Of a stretch of 64,000 bases of DNA, positions 1 to 6,542 are shown in pieces. The DNA is from an uncultured Clostridia bacterium (lineage in GTDB: Bacteria > Bacillota > Clostridia > Christensenellales > CAG-917), in the NCBI GenBank assembly GCA_947581925.1, contig CANPWB010000001.1, positions 62,001-126,000 of the forward strand, given 5' to 3'. A program made the translations under genes and the position numbers. Below the pieces are notes generated by a model. That model had not been told where the DNA came from, made no database searches, and saw nothing but the letters and a program-made list of their open reading frames with translations. Positions within the stretch are counted from its first letter, which is position 1; each line of letters begins with the position of its first letter.

Positions 1-2
1 AG

Positions 3-872
3 TTTTTGTCGTATGCAAAGCGCATCGCGGTGGGGCTTTGCGGGCATGGGTCGGAGTGTTTCGGCTATGACGACGACATCTCCCGCGATCACGATTTCGA
101 GACGGGGGTGTGCCTCTTTCTCACGCGCGAGGACGAGGCGCAGATAGGCTATCGCCTCACGCGCGCATACGACCGCGTAAAAGCCGAGTACAGGGGCACG
201 CAGCTTGCGCATACCAGCGTAATCGGAGCAAATTCGCAGGGAGTGCAGGTCATCGGCGACTTCTACCGCCGCTACACGGGCAGCGAGGGCGCGCCCGTCA
301 CGCTTAGGGATTGGCTGTTTACGGAAAGCGAGTACCTTGCCGAGGCGACAAACGGCGAGATCTTCCGCGACGACCTTGGCGCGTTCAGCAGGATAAGAAA
401 GGAGATACTGCACGGCATGCCCGAGGACGTACGCCTCAAAAAGCTCGCCGCTATGCTCGTGCGCATGGCGCAGACGGGACAATACAACTATCCGCGCTGT
501 CTCTCTCACGGCGAGGAGGGCGCCGCTATACTCGCGCTCGCAGAGTTTGTGAAGTGCGCCGCGCAGACGATATTTTTGTTGAATCGCAAGCATTGTCCAT
601 ACTTCAAATGGACCTTCCGCGCCCTTCGCGAGCTGCCCGTTATGTCCGACCTCGCTGATCCGCTCGAGTTTTTGCTCACCGCGGACAACGACAATCAGGG
701 AAGCAAGGTCAAGACGGAGATAGTCGAGGACATAGCCCACGCCGTCATAAAGGAGCTGGACGTGCAAAACCTCGCGCACCTCGAGGGCAACTATCTGGAA
801 CCCTTCGGCTTTGCCCTCCAAAAGCAGATAAAAAACGCGGAACTTAGAAATATGCACATTTTGGTGGGATAA
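3..872 (+). CDS. DUF4037 domain protein, 5'-truncated by the window
   Basis: The reading frame is open at the left edge, so the TTG at position 6 is unlikely to be the true start and the gene begins upstream. About 289 codons are visible. The product resembles the DUF4037 family, a nucleotidyltransferase-like group: 'GHGSECFGYDDDISRDHDF' fits the family's glycine-serine plus acidic catalytic-like segment, and 'LLNRKHCPYFKW' and the terminal 'NMHILVG' are also family-like. The acidic residues in 'DDDISRDHDF' would be metal-binding candidates. Substrate and role are unknown. The gene ends 24 bp before a strong promoter for an unrelated cluster, so it is the tail of a different transcription unit. 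Confidence 0.75.
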   Translation, partial: FLSYAKRIAVGLCGHGSECFGYDDDISRDHDFETGVCLFLTREDEAQIGYRLTRAYDRVKAEYRGTQLAHTSVIGANSQGVQVIGDFYRRYTGSEGAPVTLRDWLFTESEYLAEATNGEIFRDDLGAFSRIRKEILHGMPEDVRLKKLAAMLVRMAQTGQYNYPRCLSHGEEGAAILALAEFVKCAAQTIFLLNRKHCPYFKWTFRALRELPVMSDLADPLEFLLTADNDNQGSKVKTEIVEDIAHAVIKELDVQNLAHLEGNYLEPFGFALQKQIKNAELRNMHILVG

Positions 873-895
873 ATCAAAAAAATTTAAAAAAAGTA

Positions 896-940
896 TTGAC
901 ATTTCATTTTTTTAGGTATATATTAGAATATGCAAATTTG
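896..940 (+). promoter_or_regulatory. Sigma-A promoter plus operator-like motif (site 1)
   Basis: TTGACA at 896-901 and TATATT at 919-924 are separated by 17 bp. Directly after the -10 lies AATATGCAAATTTG (927-940). Near-identical 14-mers occur twice before the MBL gene at 2369 and 2401, which suggests one regulator acts on both promoters. ATATGCAAA (928-936) is also the inverted repeat of TTTGCATAT (957-965), so the leader can fold over the Shine-Dalgarno and start codon. Confidence 0.7.
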
Positions 941-963
941 AATATACAAATCGAGGTTTGCAT

Positions 964-1326
964 ATGAATTGGAATGAAAGCGAATTTTTGAGGACCTATA
1001 AGGGCACGGAGACTTTTGTAACGGAAGAGCGGGAGTATTACGCCATGTTTTTGGATCTACTTGGGGACGAGGCGTTGCTTGAGCACATCCGCTTTGCAAA
1101 CGACGTTCTTGGGGCGCCGCCGCTAAAGACGTTTGTAATTTACGAACGAGATGTTCTTGGCAAGGATGTATTCAAGATAAAGATGTCCCAGACGGCAAAG
1201 CGCGGAATGGGGGCGTGTTTTGGATACCTGTACAAGTTTATATACCGCGGGTATGAGGCGGAGCCGTGCTGGTTTAACGACGAACTCACGGGCATAAAGA
1301 CCGCAAGCTGTTTTAAAAAGATCTGA
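964..1326 (+). CDS. Unrecognised 120-aa protein, first gene of a nuclease-like cluster
   Basis: I do not recognise a family. The ATG at 964 is preferred over the TTG at 958 because CGAGG at 952-956 sits 7 nt upstream of it. The product is a small soluble protein with no signal peptide or membrane segment. Its N-terminal half is acidic. The C-terminal half carries a compact 'AKRGMGACFGYLYKF' stretch and ends in 'ASCFKKI'. It lies 15 bp upstream of the PD-(D/E)XK-like gene and shares its promoter, so a partner or regulatory role for that protein is plausible, but this is inference only. Confidence 0.6.
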   Translation: MNWNESEFLRTYKGTETFVTEEREYYAMFLDLLGDEALLEHIRFANDVLGAPPLKTFVIYERDVLGKDVFKIKMSQTAKRGMGACFGYLYKFIYRGYEAEPCWFNDELTGIKTASCFKKI

Positions 1327-1341
1327 GGAGGAAATCCTAAA

Positions 1342-2328
1342 ATGAAAACCGATCGTATTTTAACTGGGGAAGTACAAAAGTTTTTTACGACGAAGTCACC
1401 GATGAGAGATCGCATAGTGGATTATGTGCGCGAAAACCTCGATGAGGGGAAAAAAAGCGTTGCGCTTTGTTTCCGAGGCGATTTTTCGACGCTGTATTAT
1501 CGCTCGCATCAACTGCTTAGGATACGAAATTCCGCAAGCGGATTGATAGGAGAATTCGATTTTCGCCACGCGCGTTTCACGAAAAATTATCGCGAGATAC
1601 TCGACCGCCTGAGCGAGATGGGCGTCGATATTTCAAATTTTTCGGACGCGGACACCGAAAAAGGCAAAAGCACAAGCAGAAGATATGTCAGATTTCCGCT
1701 CATTGGATTTGGAGAAGAGAAGTTGAAGGAGGTTTTGGGCATTTATAAGGGGCTTATCGACGATTTTTTGGATCCTAATAAAACCGAATACGCCTTTGAC
1801 CGCAAGGAGTGGCACCTTAAATCCCACAACATTGAAAAGGACCGTCAGCAACAACTTTATGCCGCGTATTTTCTGCATGAGGACCTTGTGTATTACGACA
1901 TCGAGTACACCGAGCCGCACGCAAATGAGAAAGATGTGTCGGGAAGGGTGGATCTGCTTGGGCTGAAGGCGGAAGAGGACGGAAGCTACACGCTCATTTT
2001 GGCCGAACTCAAGTCCACGAAACACGCGCTCAAAGGAGAGTCGGGCGTGGAAGATCACGAAGAAAACTATAAAAAATATCTTGACAACCCTGGCGCGGAA
2101 GAACGTCTGAAAGCACGCAAAGAGGAGGCGTGCGCTACGGTCGCACTTTTATGCGAGCTGTTTGAAAAACCGTACCCAAAAAATCTCACGCCCGAGAATA
2201 TCAAACACGAGCAAATAAAATTCGTATTTTCAGACGTAGCGGTCGAGGACGGAAAGAAATTTGTTCCCAAAGACCCCCGCACTGTCAAGGTTTATCTTTG
2301 CGAAAAGGACGGCACCGAGCGTAAATGA
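1342..2328 (+). CDS. Putative PD-(D/E)XK nuclease-like protein
   Basis: This 328-aa protein has a good ribosome binding site (GAGGAGGAAATCC) before its ATG. Near residues 195-230 is 'SGRVDLLG' followed by 'LILAELKSTKHALKGE', the D...ExK arrangement of PD-(D/E)XK restriction-endonuclease-like folds. The upstream 'DRQQQLYAAYFL' helix fits the same fold (compare Cas4/RecB-type nucleases). The first ~150 residues are basic and unassigned and may bind nucleic acid. No transmembrane segments. It is probably cotranscribed with the 120-aa gene. A terminator-like stem follows, and then a separately promoted beta-CASP gene carries the same operator motif. The nuclease fold is an inference from the motif alone. 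Confidence 0.55.
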   Translation: MKTDRILTGEVQKFFTTKSPMRDRIVDYVRENLDEGKKSVALCFRGDFSTLYYRSHQLLRIRNSASGLIGEFDFRHARFTKNYREILDRLSEMGVDISNFSDADTEKGKSTSRRYVRFPLIGFGEEKLKEVLGIYKGLIDDFLDPNKTEYAFDRKEWHLKSHNIEKDRQQQLYAAYFLHEDLVYYDIEYTEPHANEKDVSGRVDLLGLKAEEDGSYTLILAELKSTKHALKGESGVEDHEENYKKYLDNPGAEERLKARKEEACATVALLCELFEKPYPKNLTPENIKHEQIKFVFSDVAVEDGKKFVPKDPRTVKVYLCEKDGTERK

Positions 2329-2334
2329 ACATAG

Positions 2335-2360
2335 GGCGGACCGGGTCCGCCTGTTGTTTT
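2335..2360 (+). terminator. Rho-independent terminator
   Basis: GGCGGAC/GTCCGCC stem (2335-2351) followed by the T-rich TGTTGTTTTG, 7 bp after the PD-(D/E)XK-like gene. Confidence 0.6.
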
Positions 2361-2368
2361 GTAGTTAC

Positions 2369-2452
2369 AATATGTATATTTGAGGATAGAAATTTCAAAA
2401 AATATGTAAATTTGCTTGACATATTGACGAGAATGTGTTTTCAGTATATAAT
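2369..2452 (+). promoter_or_regulatory. Promoter with two operator-like motifs (sites 2 and 3)
   Basis: TTGACG (2424-2429) and TATAAT (2447-2452) are 17 bp apart; an alternative TTGACA lies at 2416-2421. AATATGTATATTTG (2369-2382) and AATATGTAAATTTG (2401-2414) match the motif downstream of the first promoter (927-940). Here the sites lie upstream of the -35, whereas site 1 lies downstream of a -10. Confidence 0.65.
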
Positions 2453-2491
2453 GCGCGGCGCGAGCCGCAGCCTATAAAAAAGGAGAATATT

Positions 2492-4015
2492 ATGGAGCAG
2501 AAATTTGTGAGAGTTGGCATCTTTTGGGCGATACCCGATGAGGAAGAGGGAGGATGGAAATTCGAAGCGTATCAAAAATCGTATCCTTTTTCGGCGGCAA
2601 AACAGCTTGCGAACGAGGCGGGACTTATAGAATATCCATTTTCGCATTTTGACGCGTGGGAAGGGAAGGACGTTCCTTTCGATTTTTATCCGCGCGGCAG
2701 AATAGCATACGACGTCGAGTGCGGCGTGCATCGCATATTTGCCGACGAGTGCCTCGACCTTGACGACCTCGACGAACTGTTCGATTTTTATGACATCGAG
2801 GACGCGACTATCCACCCAGACAAGAGCTATGTAAGCATGTTTGCAAAACGCAAGAGGGGCGTGCCCGTCCCAAAGCTTGAATATAGGATATTGCGCGGCA
2901 GAGACAAGATAGGCGAAAACCTCATCGAGATCACTTCGGGCGAGACGAGGGTGCTTGTGGAGCTTGGCAAGGCGCTTGACGGAGGCGAGGAGACGAGCGA
3001 TATGGAAAAGCAAGTGCTTTCGACAAAATATGACGCCGTCATAGTTTCGCACTATCATGCGGATCATGCGGGTCTCATCGGGCAAAAGCGTGACTGCCCC
3101 GTATTCGTCGGAGCGGGCGCGCGTCGCATACTCGACATGATGAGCGCCTACGATGGTAAGACGCTTGGGGACAACATCAAAACATATCGCGACGGTCAGC
3201 CGATGTGGGTCGGGAATATAAAAATTACGCCATATCTTTGCGACCACTCGGCATATGATAGCTATATGCTCCTCTTCGAGGCGGGCGGGCGCAGTTTGCT
3301 TTACACGGGTGATTTCCGCTTTCATGGGCGCAAAAACGGCGAAAAGTTGCTTGAGAGATTGCCAAAACACGTAAATACGCTGATCACCGAGGGCACGAAT
3401 GTCGGCTCCGACAAACCCTGCTTTTCGGAGAGGGAGCTTGAAATGCGCGCCGTGGAGCTTATGAAGAGCACGGATAAGCCGATATTCATTTTGCAATCCG
3501 CCTCGAACATAGACAGGATCGTCAGCTTTTATCGCGCCGCAAAGCGCACGGGGCGTATATTCTATGAAGATGTGTACACAAGCCATATCGCGGCGGCGGC
3601 AGGCGGGAGCATACCGCGTCCCGACTTTTTCAAAGGCGTGTATGCGTTCACTCCGCGCAGGGTGACGGGCAGACGCAGGGAGATGTTGTTTGAGATAGAA
3701 AATAAACGCGGCATCGCGGGTATATCAAAGGGCGACCAGTATGTGATGCTCGTGCGCCCGTCCATGACAGCCTATCTCAAAAAGCTGGCGCAAAGGGCGG
3801 ATATTTCGGGCGGCATACTCATTTATTCGATGTGGAGCGGATATCGCGAACAGCCAAGCGTCAAGCAATTTCTTGACGCGGCGCGCGAGTTGGGGCTTAC
3901 CGAGCGCACCTTGCATACGAGCGGGCACGCCTCCGCGCAGGACATTGAAAAGCTCAAACTTCACGTGCATGCAGACGAGACCGTAATAGTGCACACTTCC
4001 GCCGAGCAAAAGTGA
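2492..4015 (+). CDS. Metallo-beta-lactamase-fold / beta-CASP-like hydrolase
   Basis: The product is 507 aa from the ATG at 2492, which has AAAAAGGAGAATATT just upstream; the ORF-track start at 2435 lies within the -35/-10 region. Residues ~1-150 are an acidic region I cannot assign. The MBL domain follows, with 'VSHYHADHAG' (HxHxDH, residues ~187-192), a later 'CDHSAYDSYML' and 'LLYTGDFRFHGR'. The C-terminal part resembles a beta-CASP domain with 'HTSGHASAQDIEKL' and 'IVHTSAEQ' as the late histidine motifs, which points to RNA/DNA processing rather than beta-lactam hydrolysis. It differs from the true RNase J of this window (50094-51737), having a longer unrelated N-terminus. The substrate is unknown. 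A shared operator motif links it to the nuclease-like pair upstream. Confidence 0.7.
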   Translation: MEQKFVRVGIFWAIPDEEEGGWKFEAYQKSYPFSAAKQLANEAGLIEYPFSHFDAWEGKDVPFDFYPRGRIAYDVECGVHRIFADECLDLDDLDELFDFYDIEDATIHPDKSYVSMFAKRKRGVPVPKLEYRILRGRDKIGENLIEITSGETRVLVELGKALDGGEETSDMEKQVLSTKYDAVIVSHYHADHAGLIGQKRDCPVFVGAGARRILDMMSAYDGKTLGDNIKTYRDGQPMWVGNIKITPYLCDHSAYDSYMLLFEAGGRSLLYTGDFRFHGRKNGEKLLERLPKHVNTLITEGTNVGSDKPCFSERELEMRAVELMKSTDKPIFILQSASNIDRIVSFYRAAKRTGRIFYEDVYTSHIAAAAGGSIPRPDFFKGVYAFTPRRVTGRRREMLFEIENKRGIAGISKGDQYVMLVRPSMTAYLKKLAQRADISGGILIYSMWSGYREQPSVKQFLDAARELGLTERTLHTSGHASAQDIEKLKLHVHADETVIVHTSAEQK

Positions 4016-4022
4016 TAAAATA

Positions 4023-4050
4023 GTCCGCCCGATTTGGGCGGACGTTTGAT
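4023..4050 (+). terminator. Stem-loop after the MBL gene
   Basis: GTCCGCCC (4023-4030) pairs with GGGCGGAC (4036-4043). Only a short T-rich tail follows. The remaining gap to 4199 shows nothing recognisable. Confidence 0.45.
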
Positions 4051-4199
4051 GTTGCAGAGAAAAATATTTACGATTTGGTCATATTGTTACGGTCTGCTCA
4101 TTTTGCATGTGCTGTTTTGTGCGGCGGTAGGGCGATGAGTTTTCCTTCGCGTGTAACGCATTATGAAAAGACGATGGGGAGCAATTTCAACTGCTGTTT

Positions 4200-4529
4200 T
4201 CATAATCTGTTCTTATCGCCCCATTCGCACATCATATCGAGAATGGGCATGAGCGACTTTCCGCGCTCGGAGAGGCTGTATTCCACTTTCGGCGGGATCT
4301 GCGGATATTCCTTGCGAACGATCAGCTTGTCCGCTTCGAGTTCTTTCAGCATTACGCTCAACGTCTTGTAAGAGATACCTTTGATATAACGCTGCAATTC
4401 ATTGAAACGCACGACGGAAAACTCCATGAGCGTGTAGAGAATTGTCATCTTGTATTTTCCGTTGATGAGGGATAATGTGTAAGAAAAACCCGTGTCGGCA
4501 AGTTTTTCATTTGAAATGCACCTTTCCAT
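4200..4529 (-). CDS. HxlR-family winged-helix regulator
   Basis: The 109-aa product matches HxlR/YybR/YodB-type regulators, which sense reactive electrophiles, thiols or redox stress: 'LINGKYKMTILYTLM', 'RFNELQRYIKGISYKTLSVMLKELEADKLI' (recognition region) and the wing 'KVEYSLSERGKSLMPILDMM'. It is divergent from a flavin-dependent redox operon, the usual layout for a local HxlR regulator. The ATG at 4529 has AGGAG upstream. The N-terminal cysteine C4 in 'MERCIS' could be a sensor residue, as in YodB/HypR-type members. Confidence 0.9.
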   Translation of the reverse strand: MERCISNEKLADTGFSYTLSLINGKYKMTILYTLMEFSVVRFNELQRYIKGISYKTLSVMLKELEADKLIVRKEYPQIPPKVEYSLSERGKSLMPILDMMCEWGDKNRL

Positions 4530-4544
4530 AATGTTCTCCTATAC

Positions 4545-4602
4545 TTTCTAAAAAGTAAGTACCATACATAAATGTGCGTACTTTACATATTTATCATATA
4601 AT
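4545..4602 (+). promoter_or_regulatory. Shared HxlR intergenic region: operator-like repeat and -10
   Basis: Between the divergent HxlR gene and the redox operon, AAAGTAAGTAC and GCGTACTTTAC form an interrupted dyad, followed by TATAAT (4597-4602). The repeat sits where a -35 should be for the rightward promoter, as expected of a repressor site. No good -35 is visible. Confidence 0.45.
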
Positions 4603-4644
4603 GCTAACATCTGTTTGTCAATAAATTTTTAAGGAGGCTCATTT

Positions 4645-5028
4645 ATGAGAGCGACATTGAAAGATTATCAAGATGTGGAAAAAGCGGCGATGAATTTCGT
4701 CAAGAGCGTAGCCGAGGGCAACAGCAAGTACGCAAAGGAACTTTTCACCGACGAAGCGGTTTTGTTCGGGATCCTCAACGGCGAGCTTGAACATGGATCG
4801 ATAGAGCAGTTCTACAAAAACGTCGATACCGTCGGCGCAGACGAGAATTTCAAGGCGAGGGTGGACGTCGTAACCGTAGAAGAGACGCTTGCCGTTGTGC
4901 GCGTGCTGGAAGAAGGGTGGGGCGGCAGTATTGATTTTACCGACTACCTGCTCCTTTTGAAACTGAACGGCGAATGGAAATGCGTCGCCAAAGCCTACAA
5001 TCAAAATTCCAATACCATTAAAAAATGA
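4645..5028 (+). CDS. NTF2-like / putative lumazine-binding family protein
   Basis: This 127-aa alpha+beta cone protein starts at an ATG with AAGGAGG upstream. 'YQDVEKAAMNFVKSVAEGNSK' (N-terminal helix), 'ELFTDEAVLFG' and 'FTDYLLLLKLNGEWKCVAKAY' follow the NTF2-like pattern of the DUF4440/Lumazine_bd_2 families. Members bind small hydrophobic or flavin-like ligands or are non-catalytic. It is first in the operon with two flavin enzymes, consistent with a ligand-binding or detoxification role. Confidence 0.7.
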   Translation: MRATLKDYQDVEKAAMNFVKSVAEGNSKYAKELFTDEAVLFGILNGELEHGSIEQFYKNVDTVGADENFKARVDVVTVEETLAVVRVLEEGWGGSIDFTDYLLLLKLNGEWKCVAKAYNQNSNTIKK

Positions 5029-5042
5029 TCTGCGAGGAAATT

Positions 5043-5591
5043 ATGGGCAAAAAAATACTTATTTTGAACGGCAGTCCGAGAAAGAGCGGCAATACGAGCG
5101 CGCTTGTTTTAGAATTTACGCGCGGGGCAATAGAAAGCGGTAACGACGTTACCGAATTTTTCCTGCAATCTATGAATATACACGGTTGTTTGGGCTGTTT
5201 CGGCGGCGGGAAAGATATAAACAGTCCGTGTGTACAGAAAGACGATATGCAAAAAATCTATCCCGTTTACAGAGAAGCCGAGATCGTGGTTCTTGCTACT
5301 CCTTTGTACTATTGGACGATAAGCGGACAGCTTAAAACTTGTTTCGACCGTCTTTTTGCCATCGCGGAGTGCAATAAAGATTACCAAAACCCGCAGAAAG
5401 AAACCGTTCTCCTCATGGCGGCAGAAGGTCATGATTTTGAAGAAAGTTTGTATTGGTACGACCGCTTGGAAAAACATCTCGGTTGGAAAAGCCTCGGCAA
5501 AGTTCTTTGCGGCGAAGTCGTAGGACTCGGCGATATTAAAGGAAGAAAAGAACTTGTCAAAGCCTATGAATTGGGAAAATCAATATTATAA
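5043..5591 (+). CDS. Flavodoxin-like NADPH-dependent FMN reductase
   Basis: The product is 182 aa from the ATG at 5043 (GAGGAAATT upstream). The ORF-track start at 5025 overlaps the previous stop and has no better SD. 'ILNGSPRKSGNTSALV' is the FMN phosphate-binding loop of the NADPH-dependent FMN reductase/flavodoxin superfamily. 'GCLGCFGG' plus a later Cys resembles the cysteine region of iron-sulfur flavoprotein-like oxidoreductases. 'ATPLYYWTISGQLKTCFDRLF' completes the flavin site. It probably reduces quinones or other electrophiles, matching an HxlR regulator. Confidence 0.85.
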   Translation: MGKKILILNGSPRKSGNTSALVLEFTRGAIESGNDVTEFFLQSMNIHGCLGCFGGGKDINSPCVQKDDMQKIYPVYREAEIVVLATPLYYWTISGQLKTCFDRLFAIAECNKDYQNPQKETVLLMAAEGHDFEESLYWYDRLEKHLGWKSLGKVLCGEVVGLGDIKGRKELVKAYELGKSIL

Positions 5592-5608
5592 TAAAAGGAG
5601 CAAACAAA

Positions 5609-6106
5609 ATGAAGAAAATCAATCTACCGAAAGCCTCTGCACTGACTTCTCCCAATCCCGTTACGCTTGTATGTTGCGAGAAGCCCGACGGCACGACAAA
5701 TCTTGCCACAGTATCGTGGTGGACATATTTGTCTTTCAATCCGTCTATGATCTGCTATGCTATGGCAAAAACCTCATACAGCGGCGAGATGGTTCGCGCG
5801 AATAAAAAAGTAATTCTGACGATACCGGGAAGTAAAATCGCGGATGCAGTCGTCGGATGCGGTTCGACGACAGGCAGAAATACCGAAAAAATCACGAAGT
5901 TCCACGTCGAAATGCAAAAACTTGAAGGCAGCGCCATCGAAGTCCCTCTTCACAGCCGCGTCGCGATTCAATGTACGTTAAAAAATTTCATCGAAGTCGG
6001 AGACCACTATCTTTATATTTGCAATGTAGATGAGGTCTACGGCAACGAGGAAGAAGAAGCGCTTTTCGCATGGAACGGATATTCGGAGATCCGCCCCGCA
6101 AAATAA
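5609..6106 (+). CDS. Flavin reductase-like FMN-binding protein
   Basis: The 165-aa product fits the flavin reductase-like domain (split-barrel FMN-binding, DIM6/NTAB type): 'NPVTLVCCEKPDGTTNLATVSWW' and 'PSMICYAMAKTSYSGEMV' are the characteristic strands that bind FMN. It lies 17 bp after the flavodoxin-like gene with its own SD (AAAGGAG) and is the last gene of the redox operon. The electron acceptor is not identifiable. Confidence 0.85.
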   Translation: MKKINLPKASALTSPNPVTLVCCEKPDGTTNLATVSWWTYLSFNPSMICYAMAKTSYSGEMVRANKKVILTIPGSKIADAVVGCGSTTGRNTEKITKFHVEMQKLEGSAIEVPLHSRVAIQCTLKNFIEVGDHYLYICNVDEVYGNEEEEALFAWNGYSEIRPAK

Positions 6107-6542
6107 TTTGAGAATTTATCCACTTGCACTGATAATGCGGGCGTTTTCGTGGTTTATAATAGAGAACGAACATTTTAAGGAAGTTCCTTTATAGGGATTT
6201 CCTTTTTAATATTCATCACAAAGTTTTGAGTTGCGTTTTTGCGCGTTTCATGACGGCGCGCATTATAAAACCCGAGTAAGTGCCGTTGGCGAAGACGGCA
6301 ACTTATCTCACTAAACAGTGGAAAAAAGCTCACTGCGCGATTCTTTCTCCGTAAAATCAATATAAGTTTCGTCAAAAAAACCTACGAAATCATACAAGTG
6401 TTCGATTTATTAAAATTGTGCGAAATCATACAAAGTGTTTGATAAGTTGCTTCAATAGGTGTAATCTGTAGCTCGGATGCAATAAGCGGCCGCAAAAAAA
6501 CGAGCGGCTGAGGAAATGAACTTGTATCCAAAGGAGGACACT
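6107..6542. other. Intergenic region with direct repeats before the large lipoprotein
   Basis: No ORF is supported. It contains the left copy of an ~85-bp direct repeat (see 6223-6309) and a local pair of CGAAATCATACAAGTGTTCGAT-like sequences (about 6385 and 6421, ~35 bp apart) just upstream of the lipoprotein gene. The local pair could be a regulator site. Confidence 0.6.
6223..6309 (+). repeat. ~85-bp direct repeat, left copy
   Basis: Starts GTTTTGAGTTGCG and contains GCGGCGCATT-like and TGCCGTTG segments. A close copy lies at 9521-9607, in the same orientation, on the other side of the 948-aa lipoprotein gene. Confidence 0.75.

Noticed and set aside
2441-3586. 381-aa ORF on the minus strand
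   Set aside because: Lies fully antisense to the MBL gene, which has HxHxDH and a good SD; the antisense frame has no motif.
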